A DNA stretch of 64,000 nucleotides from Acheta domesticus (Eukaryota > Arthropoda > Insecta > Orthoptera > Gryllidae): assembly GCA_031308135.1 (NCBI GenBank), contig JAHLJT010009436.1, positions 216,395,286 through 216,459,285 of the forward strand. The letters run 5' to 3'. This document shows, one piece after another, positions 12,291 through 23,293 of the stretch. The notes beneath the pieces were generated by a model. It did no database searches. It saw only the letters and a list, made by a program, of their open reading frames with translations, and was not told where the DNA came from. Numbering within the stretch: the first letter of the stretch is position 1; each line of letters starts with the position of its first letter. The position numbers were made by a program, and so were the translations under genes.

Positions 12291-13030
12291 TAACCCAAGG
12301 ATGCATCGATGAGGCACCACGCGGCGGAGGCTGCGGGAGGAGCGAGTGGGTTAAGTGACGAGATAGGGGGGCAAGTGAAGGTGGAGAAGGGATAATAGTA
12401 GAAATGAAAACGCGGTGACGAGGACGGATTGAGGAGATGGACGCTGAATTGGGAAGAACGTAGTGTTGGTAGCAGGATGGAGTGGAGGCAGGAGACAAGG
12501 CGAAGTGGTAGTGTAGTGCTGCTGTGGCGGGGCGGACGAAGGTAGCGAGTCGGCACTGAGGTCCCGAGATGTGTAAACAGCCCAGAGTGGGTAGGGTGGC
12601 CGTATGTGAAGAAGTGGTCTTAGTAGGTTGGTAGGAAAGGAAGAAAAATGTAGAGGATACGGAAGTGGCTGGGTGGGGAGCAGAGGTGTTGAGGAAATGG
12701 CCAAGATGACAAAGTGACAAGAAGAGACAGACAGTGGTGACGGGCGAACTGAAACAGTAAAGGACGGACGTGTCCGGAAAAAGTGGAAATGTTTACGAAG
12801 CATATTGGAACCAGTGCATTTCGGAGCTTGGCGGACGAACTGGGGAATAGCGGACATGATGAAGGTCGTTAACAGTACCAGAAGAAAGCTTGGAGGGGCG
12901 CGGCGGGCGCAAGTAGAGATGGAGGATGGAGACGTAGATGGAGGTAGTTGGAAAGGGGCGGGGTGAGGTGTAGCAGGGACGGCGAGTGCGGCGGCGGCCT
13001 CACAGCAAAGGAACTCGAGTTCGGTGATCT
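12291..13030. repeat. Purine-rich degenerate low-complexity tract
   Basis: Plus-strand G/A-rich with recurring gaggag, ggatgga and gtggtag words. The minus strand carries overlapping Ser/Pro/His/Leu-rich open frames of up to 214 codons in different frames of the same DNA, the signature of stop depletion and not of a gene. Confidence 0.55.
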
Positions 13031-13905
13031 GATAGAATCGTGATTAAATGCGCGGGCGAAGCGGTACGTATGACGCACGTATGACGCCGTGTAATTAATG
13101 ACCTACAGGAGAATTATTAGTTGATTATCTTCGACCTTACAAAATCAATACGGTTCGTGCAGAGGACTGTAATTTATATCGAACGTCTGCCAATACATTG
13201 TAAATGGAAATAATTCTACATGTAATAATTTTAATGTAGTAAACACTTCACTCAAAATAACAACAGTGATGAAAAATTGCGAACATGTTGTAATTATAGT
13301 TCTGGCTGTTTTGTGGCAATACATAAATATTTATTGTTTGCAAGAAATGACCTTTACGTCGACGTGTTTGTTAAAATTGATGCTCAGCGAAAACAAGAAT
13401 AATGAAAAAAGACAAAAGCAGGGCAGTTTTGTAATGAGGGGTTGACATTCCGTACCTGGATATTATTAGGATGATAAATGTAGACTGAAGTGCGCCACGG
13501 CATTTTAATGTTCTTTAAAGCTCCACTCCCTTTTGAAAATAATGAGAGGACACCGATTAATCACTAGGCGACAACAAACTCGCAATTGACAGCGCAATTC
13601 GGAAACGTACCTGTCCTTTCGACAGTTCAATACATGCTATCAAAGTATATTTGAGGGAATTTCATGAATTTCAAAGGAATTTTCATTCACAAACATCAAA
13701 CATGCCATTGAATAACTAAGACCTACATTTGGATTCATTGTCGATAATATATTTCGTGAAATTAAATCCAGAACTTACGTTAAAAACAATTATTCACTCA
13801 TTACAATTCGTCTGTAAATGAAAAGTGCTAATGTCAATATCACACTTATATTAATTGGACATCACTAGTTTTAAAGCACTTCAGGAGTTCCCCTTTTCTA
13901 CTAAA
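13031..13905. other. AT-rich sequence, nothing recognised
   Basis: No arrays, inverted termini or plausible exons. Confidence 0.5.
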
Positions 13906-14049
13906 CATAATGCACATCAACACAACAGTACCACTAAGCACAGCTTTCTCGCTTAAGAGAGATGTGAAGTGCGCTCCTCCTGATGTCAGACAGCCGGTCG
14001 GAACTCCACGCGCGAACGAGCCCCAATGCGCGAGGCGTCACACAATTAA

Positions 14050-14875
14050 TAAAGGGCGCAGTCGGGGGCCATCCAGTGCCCCACTACCTCTACCTTGGCC
14101 GTCACCGGCATTCCCATCCATACCAACGTCTCCACTTACACCGACCAACATCTCTACCCTCACAAACACCAACGTTCCTAGCCAAACTGGCTGCCAACTT
14201 CACCCATCGCGACACCAACATTTCCACCCACCTCGCCACCACCAACCCTTGCACCCCGCTACCAATGTCTTCATCCACAGCGACGCCAACGGTTCCACTA
14301 CTTCTACAACTTTTCCATCCACCCCGACACCAACATATCTACCCACCTCGCCACCAACGTCCCCACCCACCCTGACACTGTCTTCACCCACCCCGACACC
14401 GTCTTCACCGACCCTGACACCGTCTTCACCCACCCCGACACAGTCTCCACCTTCCCCGACACAGTCTCCACTCACCCCGACACAGTCTCCACTCACCCCG
14501 ACACAGTCTCCACACACCCCGACACAGTCTCCACTCACCTCGACACAGTCTCCACCCACCCCGACAGTCTCCACCCACCCCGACACAGTCTCCACCCACC
14601 CCGACACAGACTCCACCCACCCCGACACAGTCTCCACCCACCCCAACACAGTCTCCACCCACCCCGACACAGTCTCCACCCACCCCGACACCAAAAGCTC
14701 TACCCACTTCGGCACCTACGTCTTCATCTACACCGAATCCAAAGATTCCACCCACCCCGCCACAAAGTCCCCAGTCACCCCGACACCAACGTCTCCACCC
14801 GCCCCGTTGCCACCGACCCCGTCCACTCGGGCACCGACGTCCCTTCTCATACCTTCACCCTGCCCTACACCATGA
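14050..14875. repeat. C-rich minisatellite with 21-bp core unit
   Basis: A 21-bp unit close to cacagtctccacccaccccga repeats about 12 times at 14430-14690, with more diverged ccacc/accga words on both sides. The period is a multiple of three, so a 321-codon plus frame (TQSPPTP-like repeats) and minus frames (GWVETVS-like) persist. No conserved flanking domain, signal peptide or splice boundary supports translation. Confidence 0.85.
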
Positions 14876-15195
14876 TTGTCGCCGCAGGTTCCCAGCAGCC
14901 ACCGCCAGTGCAGCCGCAGCGTCCGCCGCCGGAGTGCCGATGCGGTGCGATGCACGGCGCAGATAGTCGCCCCATTAGCGAGTCAATCCCGGGGACACGG
15001 CATCAGATAAGCTGCGGCCGCGGCCGCGGCCGCGGCCGCCCCGTCGCCGCCGCCGCCGCCGCCACTGCACCCGGCGCGGCGCAGGACGGTAGACTGCCGG
15101 CAGTCCGCCCCGCCCCGCCCCGCCCCGCCCCGACCAACAGACCGAGAGAGCACGCGGCGATAACAAGTCAGGTGTTGTTTTCTGTGTGAACAGCG
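14876..15195. other. CpG island with alternating CCGCGG run
   Basis: Includes a ggccgc repeat near 15013-15040, a (gcc)n run and a cccgcc tandem at about 15110-15132. No protein family recognised. Confidence 0.65.
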
Positions 15196-16800
15196 GGTGC
15201 ACGCCGAAAGGGGATGTAGACTCCGAACGAGACGCTGTAATTTAATCGTTCGTCGTTTAACTGACAGGAAACTGAACTCGTGCACAAGCAATGGCGGAAC
15301 TTTGCTTGCATCTGGGCATCGAAGTCATCAATCCGCAACATTTAGTTCTGTTCTTGTTTTTTTTTAAGATAAATGGACCTTATTCCCTACAAGTTCTATT
15401 TATCTTTACATGAAGGATACTGAAGAGGCACACTAATTGTATCGGAAAATATCCTAGGAAAATATGTTACTACAAATTTCAGTAAAAACATTCAGAGGGG
15501 CAAAAATAAAATAAAATTGAAAACCCTATTTTTGTAAGTATTTATTTTTAGTGACACCGGCCGCAACAACTTGAGATTCAACGAGCTTACACCAATTGTA
15601 GGTAAGCGCTCATTTATATTTGTTCCTCTTTTACACATTTTGCACGAATTTTTATTTTTGAAGAGCCACGCTAAGCAAGATATTTCTGATGGCTGCTTAC
15701 TGGCTTCTGATGGCTGCTTAGTAATAGGAATGCTCAGTAATTGGCATTGTAAATTTGTAAGATAGTGATATTAATTAAACTAGAAGGAAATGTAGAGAAA
15801 AAATGAATAGATTAGCGAATTTAATGACATGAAAATAATGTTAACCCAAGCAATAATTCATCAGCATCAGAGAATACATTGATATTTTGAATCTTTTTTG
15901 AAATAGATTCCATACAGCGATTGGTACATACAAATTTTGTTTCGGTCGGTCTCGTCAGTTGATAATGCATTCTCATCGATCAGTTTCAAAACAATGAAAT
16001 TCCTGTTTTACGTGGATGAATTATGTTTACAATTTAAAACTCGTCCATGCTCGGTAAACACAAATATTTCCTTTTATGAATACATATCGCCATGATATAC
16101 TACTATGCCAGTAATAGCATATGCTCAACTGTTTTAACAAGTTTCAATGAGACTTTTTCGGAACTTTCCCAAACCTAATTTTTAGTACATCCACAGGTTT
16201 AGTGGTGAATTGAGGTCCACTATTTTGAATTAACAATGCATCACCCAAACATAAAAACCAATTTTCGATTCACCTGCTACCATGGTATTGCTATTATACA
16301 TTGGCCTTCATATTCATTTCACTAATAAACTCATTACAATCGATGCAGATGACGGTAATTTTAAATCATTCGTTGACTGTCACTGCAAATATGATTCAGA
16401 CGAGCGTGTACTTCCAAGTGCCATGGAGAATAAGCGTTGCTTAGAAATTGATCTATCGCGTTTTTTGTCTGTAATTAAAATATCCGGAAACACTCATTCG
16501 AAAACTGGACATTCAAAATATATGTTGCGAATATTTTTAGTATTTTAGGTTTTATAATAATTTGTTTTAGTACATTGTTACACTAAGAAGGTACTTAGGC
16601 TTTTATTTATTTGATGTTAAATGCGATAGGTTTAATAAATAAATGAATAAGATAATAATGCAAGAAAGTACATCTATTTTCATTTGCAGATTAAATATTT
16701 TCTGTTTAAATGAGTGCACTTATATTAGTAAAATACTCGTATATTACTTTAACAAATTCGTAAAAAACAATTAAAACTGTGAATTCTGCAGGCACCCGTT
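15196..16800. other. AT-rich sequence with one short tandem duplication
   Basis: A 16-bp word (ttctgatggctgctta) occurs at 15684-15699 and again at 15705-15720, giving a 21-bp period. An 88-codon plus frame at 16282-16548 matches nothing I recognise and lies in AT-rich DNA. No other structure seen. Confidence 0.45.
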
Positions 16801-17060
16801 GATAACGTACGGCATTATATTTACGCCATGGTATCGCTAGTGTTAATGACGGTCGCCTTTGTACGGAGTCGCAGCGCGCGAAGGGCAGGCGTGGATGCGC
16901 GGGCCGCCAGGCGCAGACTGGGAAGCGGCGTGGCGCCGCCCGCGCCGGTCGCGCGGCGCTTCGCACAGCTGAGACGCGCACCGCGGCCGGCTATCGATCC
17001 TCGCCAGAGGGGCGGGCGGTTGGGCGGCAGGGGCGGCATGGTGGTTGGGCGGATGGGCAA
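16801..17060. other. CpG island
   Basis: Short CpG-dense segment (16855-17040) with opposed Ala/Arg/Pro-rich frames and no recognisable domain. It passes directly into the G-rich array. Confidence 0.6.
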
Positions 17061-17310
17061 TTGAACAATTGGGCGGGTGGATAGGTGGGTGGGTGGGTGG
17101 GTGGGTGGGTGGGTGGGCAGGCAGGTAGTTGCACAGGTGGGTGAGTGGGCAGGTGGACGGGTGGGTGGATGGGTGCGCAGGTAGGCGGATGGGTGGGTGG
17201 GCAGGTGGGCGGTTGGGCGGGCGGTTGGGCAGGTGGTTTGGGTTGGTTTGGATGGATGGGGGATGGGTTTGGGTGGATGGGTGGGTTTCGGTGGATGGGG
17301 TATGTGAGTG
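17061..17310 (+). repeat. GGGT/GGAT array with G-quadruplex potential
   Basis: A perfect GGGT run at about 17084-17117 is followed by degenerate gggtggat/gggcaggt units to 17300. The plus strand has many closely spaced G triplets and could form G-quadruplexes. The 60-codon Gly/Trp/Val frame is produced by the repeat. Confidence 0.85.
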
Positions 17311-17419
17311 ACGAATACTTTTAAGCAGTCAAGAATTTTTAAAAAGCGTAGTTTCTATTTAAAACTTTACCATACAAAATATGCTATTTTTAACAAAATT
17401 CATTTAATTGCGTATGGAT

Positions 17420-17660
17420 GGCATTGCTACTGGCTGATGCGGGGTGGGGTGGGGTGGGCAGAACAAGCGGAACCGGGAAGGGCGAGTGGTAGGGAGCAAG
17501 AAGGGCGAAAGGAAAGGGAAGAGTGGACGGAAAGGAAGAAGGAGGCAGTGCGAAACAGCGAGCTGAGCGGAAGGAAAGGGCGCAGCGGAAAGAGCGGAGG
17601 AAGCGAGCGGAGCGTGATGAGCGGGAGGGGAGCATGAGCGAGACGGGAGTTGTAGGCAGG
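17420..17660. repeat. Purine-rich low-complexity tract
   Basis: Recurring gaaaggaa, gcggaa and gaagg words with no fixed period. Plus frames are Glu/Arg/Lys-rich and minus frames Ser/Phe/Pro-rich, as composition predicts. Confidence 0.5.
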
Positions 17661-17739
17661 TCCGTCTTTGCAGGCCAGATGGGGTGTTCGGAGGAGACGA
17701 ACAAAGCTTGAGGGGTGGGCAAGGCTACTTAATAGATGA

Positions 17740-17795
17740 TTGTGTTACATAAAAACCCGTGCAACGCTTGTGTTACATAAAAACCTGTGCAACGC
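17740..17795 (+). repeat. 28-bp tandem duplication
   Basis: Two adjacent 28-bp copies (17740-17767 and 17768-17795) differ at one base. Each contains the word ttacataaaaacc. The near identity implies a recent slippage-type duplication. Confidence 0.9.
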
Positions 17796-18140
17796 CAGGT
17801 AATCAGATAGAAGTGTATATTTAACAATTTTTTTATTGTTCAGAAATTTGTAATTTTGGGGAGAAAAGTGAGGAACTGATGATAATTCCGAGACCATCCT
17901 GCTCTCTTTTTGGGAACAATTCCGAAATTTTAGCGAACATGCGTATGTGAAGTGTTTTCTGGAAATCCAGAAGGAACATTGCGCCTATGCGCGTATTCTT
18001 AAACTCCGAAATCGTTCAACGAAAGGAAGTGTGTAAAAGAGTCTAACAGCAATAAAATTCTTGAGGACAATAAGGAGATTAACCAATTCTCTCTCTCTCT
18101 CTCTCTCTCGCTGCATCATGTGCAAGAGCTGTGTGGAAAC
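17796..18140. other. AT-rich spacer with (TC)n microsatellite
   Basis: A perfect (TC)n run lies at about 18088-18109. Nothing else recognised. Confidence 0.7.
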
Positions 18141-18440
18141 GAAATAGCCGAAGGGTTGGTTGCCCTCATTCCAGAGCAATTGGCGCGACGTTCCGAAGCA
18201 GCGTAGGTGACCGTCAGCCCGCGCGCTCGCTCGTTTGCCCACAAAGGCAGCGGCGAACACCTCGCACTGCGGGTCACTCGCTCGAGCGGACGCTCGCTCA
18301 AGCGCGGACTGCCGTTCGCTGACCCGCTCTCGTTCCAGTGCATCTCATCCACCGTGCTGTGCATTGCCCAGTGCCGCACCGGACTGTTCTGCTTTCTATC
18401 CCACCCCACCTTGCCCCGCCCCCCTACATGACGGCTCTCA
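18141..18440. other. CpG island
   Basis: CpG-rich with ctcgctcg-type words. Several overlapping Arg/Ser/Ala-rich frames, none with a recognisable domain. Confidence 0.55.
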
Positions 18441-19254
18441 TGTTGCCCGTTGTCTCCAGTCGAACCATCCCACCTTCCTCGAGCAGAAATGCATCGGCCC
18501 GCTCAAATCGCTCTGTCGTCAGCATGTATCACTCTATTTCGCTCTCTCATCCATCTTCCAGTAAACTCACACTTTCTTTGTAACATTGCTCATGAACGGT
18601 ATCTTCGCAGCCTTCAATCCATCATGCCGCTTCCACTCTACCAGGAGTTCGCGAATGTTCTACCGCGTTTTCTCCTAAACGTTCCAACTCAGCTCTTGTC
18701 TCAGTCACAAATGAGGAATCCTATAAGAGTCTTTTCTTCGGCAAATTATCGCTCAATACTATCATCTTGTCTTTGTTACCCACCTCGTTCGCTCGTCTTA
18801 AGTTCGCTTGTTCGCGCTGCCATCAGCATCCTCGACCTTTCATCCGCAAGTTGCCTTGCGGACGTCCTGAATTCGTTAATAGTTTTACTAACCGACTGCA
18901 TATATCCTGCCAAAGCCTAACGTTGAACTGCACGTCCACTTTCCTGCAGATATCTCACTCCTACCGTGATCAACTTTTCCAATTCCCTTTCGATCTCTCC
19001 AACTTGCCGATCGTCATTTTAAGGTAATCTGTGCCTTTTTCCATTCCGATGGTTTGCTCAAATTCACTCTGGCGTGTCTTCAACTTCATGAACTATTCTC
19101 TATCTTTCTCGTTATACCACCTCTTAGTTTCAAGATTCAAGTAGATACTCTCCTTATCCTCCATCCATATTTCTCAAGCAAGTCTTTCAACGATCTCTTT
19201 CCCATTCCTATTCCTAGCGCCTTCTAAATGTGCTTTCTGTTCATCCCCGTTTTC
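18441..19254. other. Pyrimidine-leaning sequence, no gene recognised
   Basis: C/T-rich plus strand with Ser/Leu/Pro-rich frames. A 156-codon frame at 18450-18920 matches no family I know and has a compositional amino-acid profile. Confidence 0.4.
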
Positions 19255-19538
19255 CCGGGGAAGTGCCATATCAGGTACCCCTAGTATTAAGGGTACCCAT
19301 GAATTTCCGAAATTCTCTAATTATAATTTGTATTATCACAAAAAATCATGACGAATGCATGTACAGTTACAATAACATTATATGTTTGATCATCTCTGAT
19401 TAAATAACCTGGTTTTCCCAGTTCTGTTCGAATTAAAATACTTAAGGATGTATCTACTACTCCAGCCCAAGCTCCAAAGATAAAATATAGGGTTTCAATG
19501 TCTTTACGATTAGTAGAATATTTTCCTCTATCACCTTC
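19255..19538 (-). pseudogene. COX1: Nuclear mitochondrial insertion: cox1 5' fragment (NUMT)
   Basis: Cytochrome c oxidase subunit 1 is the heme-copper catalytic subunit of respiratory complex IV, normally encoded in mitochondrial DNA. The minus strand here reads the conserved start of COX1: [19 protein letters not shown], then a serine/leucine-rich helix with [10 protein letters not shown], then [10 protein letters not shown] and HAFVMIF. After HAFVMIF a small indel breaks the frame, but base-level similarity continues through the region that normally encodes the MPIMIGGFGNW segment to about 19255. The copy covers roughly the first 90-100 of about 510 codons. It lacks most of the protein, has substitutions at usually invariant Gly and Gln positions, and is flanked by nuclear CpG-rich DNA. 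It is therefore a dead nuclear copy. Confidence 0.93.
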
Positions 19539-19990
19539 TGCGGCTGCGTTCAGCCCGGTCACTCAGACCGCTCCGTCCCCTCGTCCTCCCGTCCTCCCGT
19601 CCTTCCTCGCGCGCTGCCCGCTGGCCCGGCAGAGCGGCCGGACGTTTGCCCGCTGGTCCGCGAGTCGACGCGATGGCGCACTCGCTGGCTGCAACTGCGC
19701 GCCCGCCGCGCTGGCCTGGCTGGCACACCCGCTGCATAAACTACAGCCACTGCGTTTCAACTTGACCTCCCGCAGTCGAGAATTGTTCCCGACTCGGCTG
19801 TTCTGTCTCCCGCTGCACTTGTTCGCTCATGCGAACCGCTCGCTGCGCGTCTGTGTCTAATGCTCGCTTGCACGGGCTTCACGTCTCTGAATGCGTCGGC
19901 GCTTACAAGGTTCGGTACTCTGGATATTTGGTCAGTCGCGTGTTCTGTGCGACCGGTGGTGTAAGCAAATCGACGACCCTCATACACTAT
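19539..19990. other. CpG island abutting the NUMT
   Basis: CpG-rich from about 19545 to 19870 with cctcgtcctcccgtcctcccg repetition at its left edge. Overlapping Ser/Arg/Ala/Pro frames on both strands show no domain. Confidence 0.6.
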
Positions 19991-20700
19991 TCGATGCTCT
20001 AATCTGATTTACACACAGATGTGTGCCTAGTACCAATGCGATACAATTTGCACTTGCGTGTTATTGAAATAATCATTCGCAAACAGAGGCCATGAGCGTT
20101 CTCAACATACAACTGTCACCAAAATTTTGTTTACAGGATAAGGTTAAACCGCTTGGAAATGGAGTTCTAATGGAAATGCACTATAAATTTCACAGAGCAA
20201 GCATTTCTACAACCGTAAATTGGCAAAACCTTTTCTTCAAATAACTTTAACTTGCGTATTGTAATATGTCAATATCAGTGATAAAGTATATGATACATTA
20301 ATACATATGCAGGTGATAACTAATAAATCTTCGGTAGTTAAAAATATGAAATTTTGTCATTTTATTACAAATTTGGGATATTATCTTTGTTATTTTCCTT
20401 TTAAATACACTGAACAAGCTCAACGTGTTTCATTTTGGCTTTACTGTTGTTTTCAACTCGCACTGCACCGGAAATTGTCATGTTTTTCGTTCTTTATTCT
20501 CGCGAAACGCCTTGAGGCAGGCATCGTGCGCAAGTGATCACGTACCTGCGAAATGGCTACATGTCTCACCCCACTATTAATGCAGTATGACCATTCTCGT
20601 CCCATGCTCATCCATCAATCTTGGTTACGTGCTTTCTTTGTTTTTCTGCATGAGACGGTAAACGAGCAGAAGAGAAGGTATCTGTATGAAAAGGCAGATA
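19991..20700. other. AT-rich sequence, nothing recognised
   Basis: No arrays or inverted termini. A 76-codon plus frame at 20307-20537 is Phe/Lys-rich and unrecognised. Confidence 0.45.
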
Positions 20701-21180
20701 TGTGAGGGAAGGATGGGTCACGATGGCGTTAACGCAGAAAAGAATTGGGGGGGGGCATGGTAATAATTATAATAAGTGCGGAGAAGGGCACAGAGTATTT
20801 GCAATTATAAAGAGAGATGAGACAGCGGTCGAGAAAGCGGTTTGGGCTAGATATTATGGCAGAGTATGCAGCCATCAAAAGGGGTTAGGGGAGGCAACGG
20901 GGACAATGGGAACATGGACGTTCGAGACGGCGAGGACGGCGAAGACGACGCGGGTGACGACGACGTCGGAGTATTGATCGGTGTGAGCGATTGCGACGGA
21001 TGTAACGGAGGAATAACGATGTTAGACACGATACGAACAATAACGATGACCGGAAAGGTGAGAAATGATGTTAAGTCACAGGGTGACGCCCTCGTTCTGT
21101 AAGCTACTACGTCATCCTGTCCCATCGCAGTCTGTGTCACAACGGCAGCGTTGCGTATTTCTCACCTCATGCCGCTTCAG
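20701..21180. other. Purine-rich sequence with gacgac words
   Basis: G/A-rich, including a short GGGGGGG run near 20748 and gacgacg repetition at 20940-20970. Frames are Asp/Gly/Thr-rich and unrecognised. Confidence 0.4.
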
Positions 21181-22205
21181 ACTGAATCTCTCGACTGTGT
21201 TATCCATTATGACGTGAACAAATGTCCAAGCTCGCGACGAAAACGTGCTAGACATAAAATACAAGGTGCGATTTCTCGTTTACGATCTCTTTCTTCAAGA
21301 GCCGCTGTCGACTCCCACACAAAGAGCGACTTTCACGGCTAGCGGAGATGATCAGAGCGTCACCGCCCCCGCCGCGACAGCTAGGCACGCTCCACAAGAA
21401 AAGGACATTCGTTCCGAGCATCGCGCCGCTTCTAAACTCGATAATGTAGATGGTAATGAACTCCCAGATCTATTATGCGCGAACACAGCAATTGTAGCAG
21501 TGACACAAATCGCTGGGCATTGTTCCCAGCATCGGGACGGCGACAAAGGCCAAATGGGTCTGGAAACGTCAGATGACCACAAAACACGGTTCGCGAAGTC
21601 GTTTTATGGCGTTTCGTGGTAAACGTCCCTCCCTACATGAACGTACATCTGCTCTCGGCGACATAAAACATGGGGATGGTTCCACGCCTTGCGATCAAAA
21701 CATCTGCTTTACGTCCAGGAGGTCAACAGACGTCGACTAACAGTCCGCCCTGCTCGGCGTCGCGATTGTCGCCCTTTCTTCTTCTCGTCTGCTGTAAACG
21801 ACCGGGAAGGGTCATTCGTCCTTTTATTTCTCGAAGGGAGTCGCCGGCGAGTGATGTATGAACACAAAGCGATGGAGAGCGTTGCACGAGTTAAAGAAAG
21901 TAGTTTCGAATAGAAAGAAAGTACGTGACAAAAGTTTTAACAAAATGTTTACACTAACGATCAACAGCAAATGTGGTTTACACAAAATGGCAAGTGACAT
22001 GAGTTAAAAGCTGTAAAGGAAATGCAAGAAAGAGAAAATTGGAGAAGTTATAACTGAAATTAGAGTAACATGATGCTACAGAAAGCCAGGAAAAGGAAAA
22101 AGATTCTGAGAAATATATAAAATAAAGATGCCAGAAATATAAAATAAAACAATGCATTTTATGGTCGTAATAAAAAGGGAAGTGATTGATTGCGTTAAAA
22201 CACGA
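21181..22205. other. Mixed sequence, frames unrecognised
   Basis: A 125-codon plus frame (21245-21622) is less biased than most in this window but matches no family I recognise and has no obvious splice context. The 21900-22205 part is AT-rich. Confidence 0.35.
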
Positions 22206-22213
22206 AATGAAGT

Positions 22214-22477
22214 ATGAACTACAAACGTTTGACAGAAATTGAAGCCGGAGCACTTACTAAAATATTAAATTGGAAATTAATGCGGGCATTGGGACCAAAA
22301 GAACCCTTTCAACTTTTTGAAAGTTCACTGCCTTTTAGTAGGTCTCGAAAAATGACTTCACAAATAAAATCATGGCACAATCAACAATACGGACAGCATG
22401 GGGCGCCTAGCGGCGGGCAGGCGTGTGCGCGCTGGGTGTCGGCTGTCGGGCGGCCCGTGGGCACGCGCGACGCGTGA
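22214..22477 (+). other. Unrecognised 87-codon open frame (unlikely exon)
   Basis: Begins MNYKRLTEIEAG and continues for about 55 codons in AT-rich DNA with ordinary-looking amino acid usage (KILNWKLMRALGPKEPFQLF). It then runs into the CpG island, where it becomes Gly/Arg/Ala-rich. I do not recognise a family. It could be a degraded transposon fragment, an exon, or chance. Confidence 0.15.
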
Positions 22478-22930
22478 CGGCGCCCAGTAGCACGCGTGGC
22501 ATGCGGCCGTCGCCAAAGGGTGGGGGAGCGAAGGCGGCGAGAGAGGCGCCACACAAGGGCGTGAGCTCGACAGGACGCGAGCCGAGACGAGTCGAGTGGA
22601 GAGCGGCCGCGCGACGCGCCTAAAGGCCCCAAAGGCGCGAGAAAAAGGGCGTGGCGTACGCGGGTGCGGGCGGGGGGGGGCGGGACTCGACGAGCGACGG
22701 AGCGAGCGAGCGGGTGGGACGAGCGGGCGGGCGACTGAGAGCGGACGCATAGCCCTCGTAATTGGAGCCGCCCGCCCCGCAAAGTGGGATCCCTCGCGTC
22801 GCTGCCGCAGATAACAACCGCGGCACGCGGAGACGCTGGGAAGAGGAGGTAGACGCACTAGGCAAAGGCGCGAGGCGGCGCGGGAGGGAGGAGGACTGGC
22901 GGGCGGGGTAACGTGGGGAAAAGTGGACGG
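22380..22930. other. CpG island
   Basis: One of the longer islands. CpG-dense throughout, with a GGGGGGGG run near 22672 and gcgagcg words. Overlapping frames of up to 206 codons on the minus strand are Arg/Ser/Pro/Ala-rich and alternate between frames. Confidence 0.7.
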
Positions 22931-23036
22931 AATTTTAACGCCGGGATATGGGGGTAAGGGAGGTGGAAGGATAAAAATACATAATCGCACAAAATTACAC
23001 GAATACCAAATAAAGATAAATAGATAAAGGAAAGGA

Positions 23037-23293
23037 CAGAGGCGGATCCAGCCGGTTATTTTGGGGGGAGGGCATCGGAGATTTTTGTTAAATAATAAAC
23101 ATATTTGTTATGATATTGAATATCATTTACGTACTGCAGATGTGATATTTCATAGTATTATTGTTTAAATAATTCTATAATTCGAACATGTATTTGTCAA
23201 CATAAATTTTGCCAAATAACGGGAGGTAAACGAAAAACCTAGGCCTTTGGGGGGGGGGGGGGCTCATGGGCTCCCCACCTGGATCCGCCAGTG
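23037..23293. mobile_element. hAT-type MITE, 257 bp, with near-perfect 8-bp TSD
   Basis: The left end reads cagaggcggatccag and the right end, reversed, reads cactggcggatccag, giving a terminal inverted repeat close to CAGTGGCGGATCCAG. Eight bases on each side (ggaaagga left, ggtaagga right) match at seven positions, fitting an 8-bp target duplication, the hallmark length for hAT transposons, whose ends usually start CAG/TAG. The interior has no transposase, so it is non-autonomous. Both subterminal regions are closely related to the ends of the composite at 28162-33523, showing a dispersed family. Confidence 0.85.

Noticed and set aside
13910..14875. 321-codon Thr/Pro/Ser-rich frame that could pass for a mucin or proline-rich protein
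   Set aside because: It rests on a 21-bp tandem array whose length is a multiple of three. There is no signal peptide, non-repeat domain or splice support.
19317..19562. Possibly functional cox1 gene
   Set aside because: Only about the first 90-100 codons, frame broken, nuclear flanks; a NUMT.
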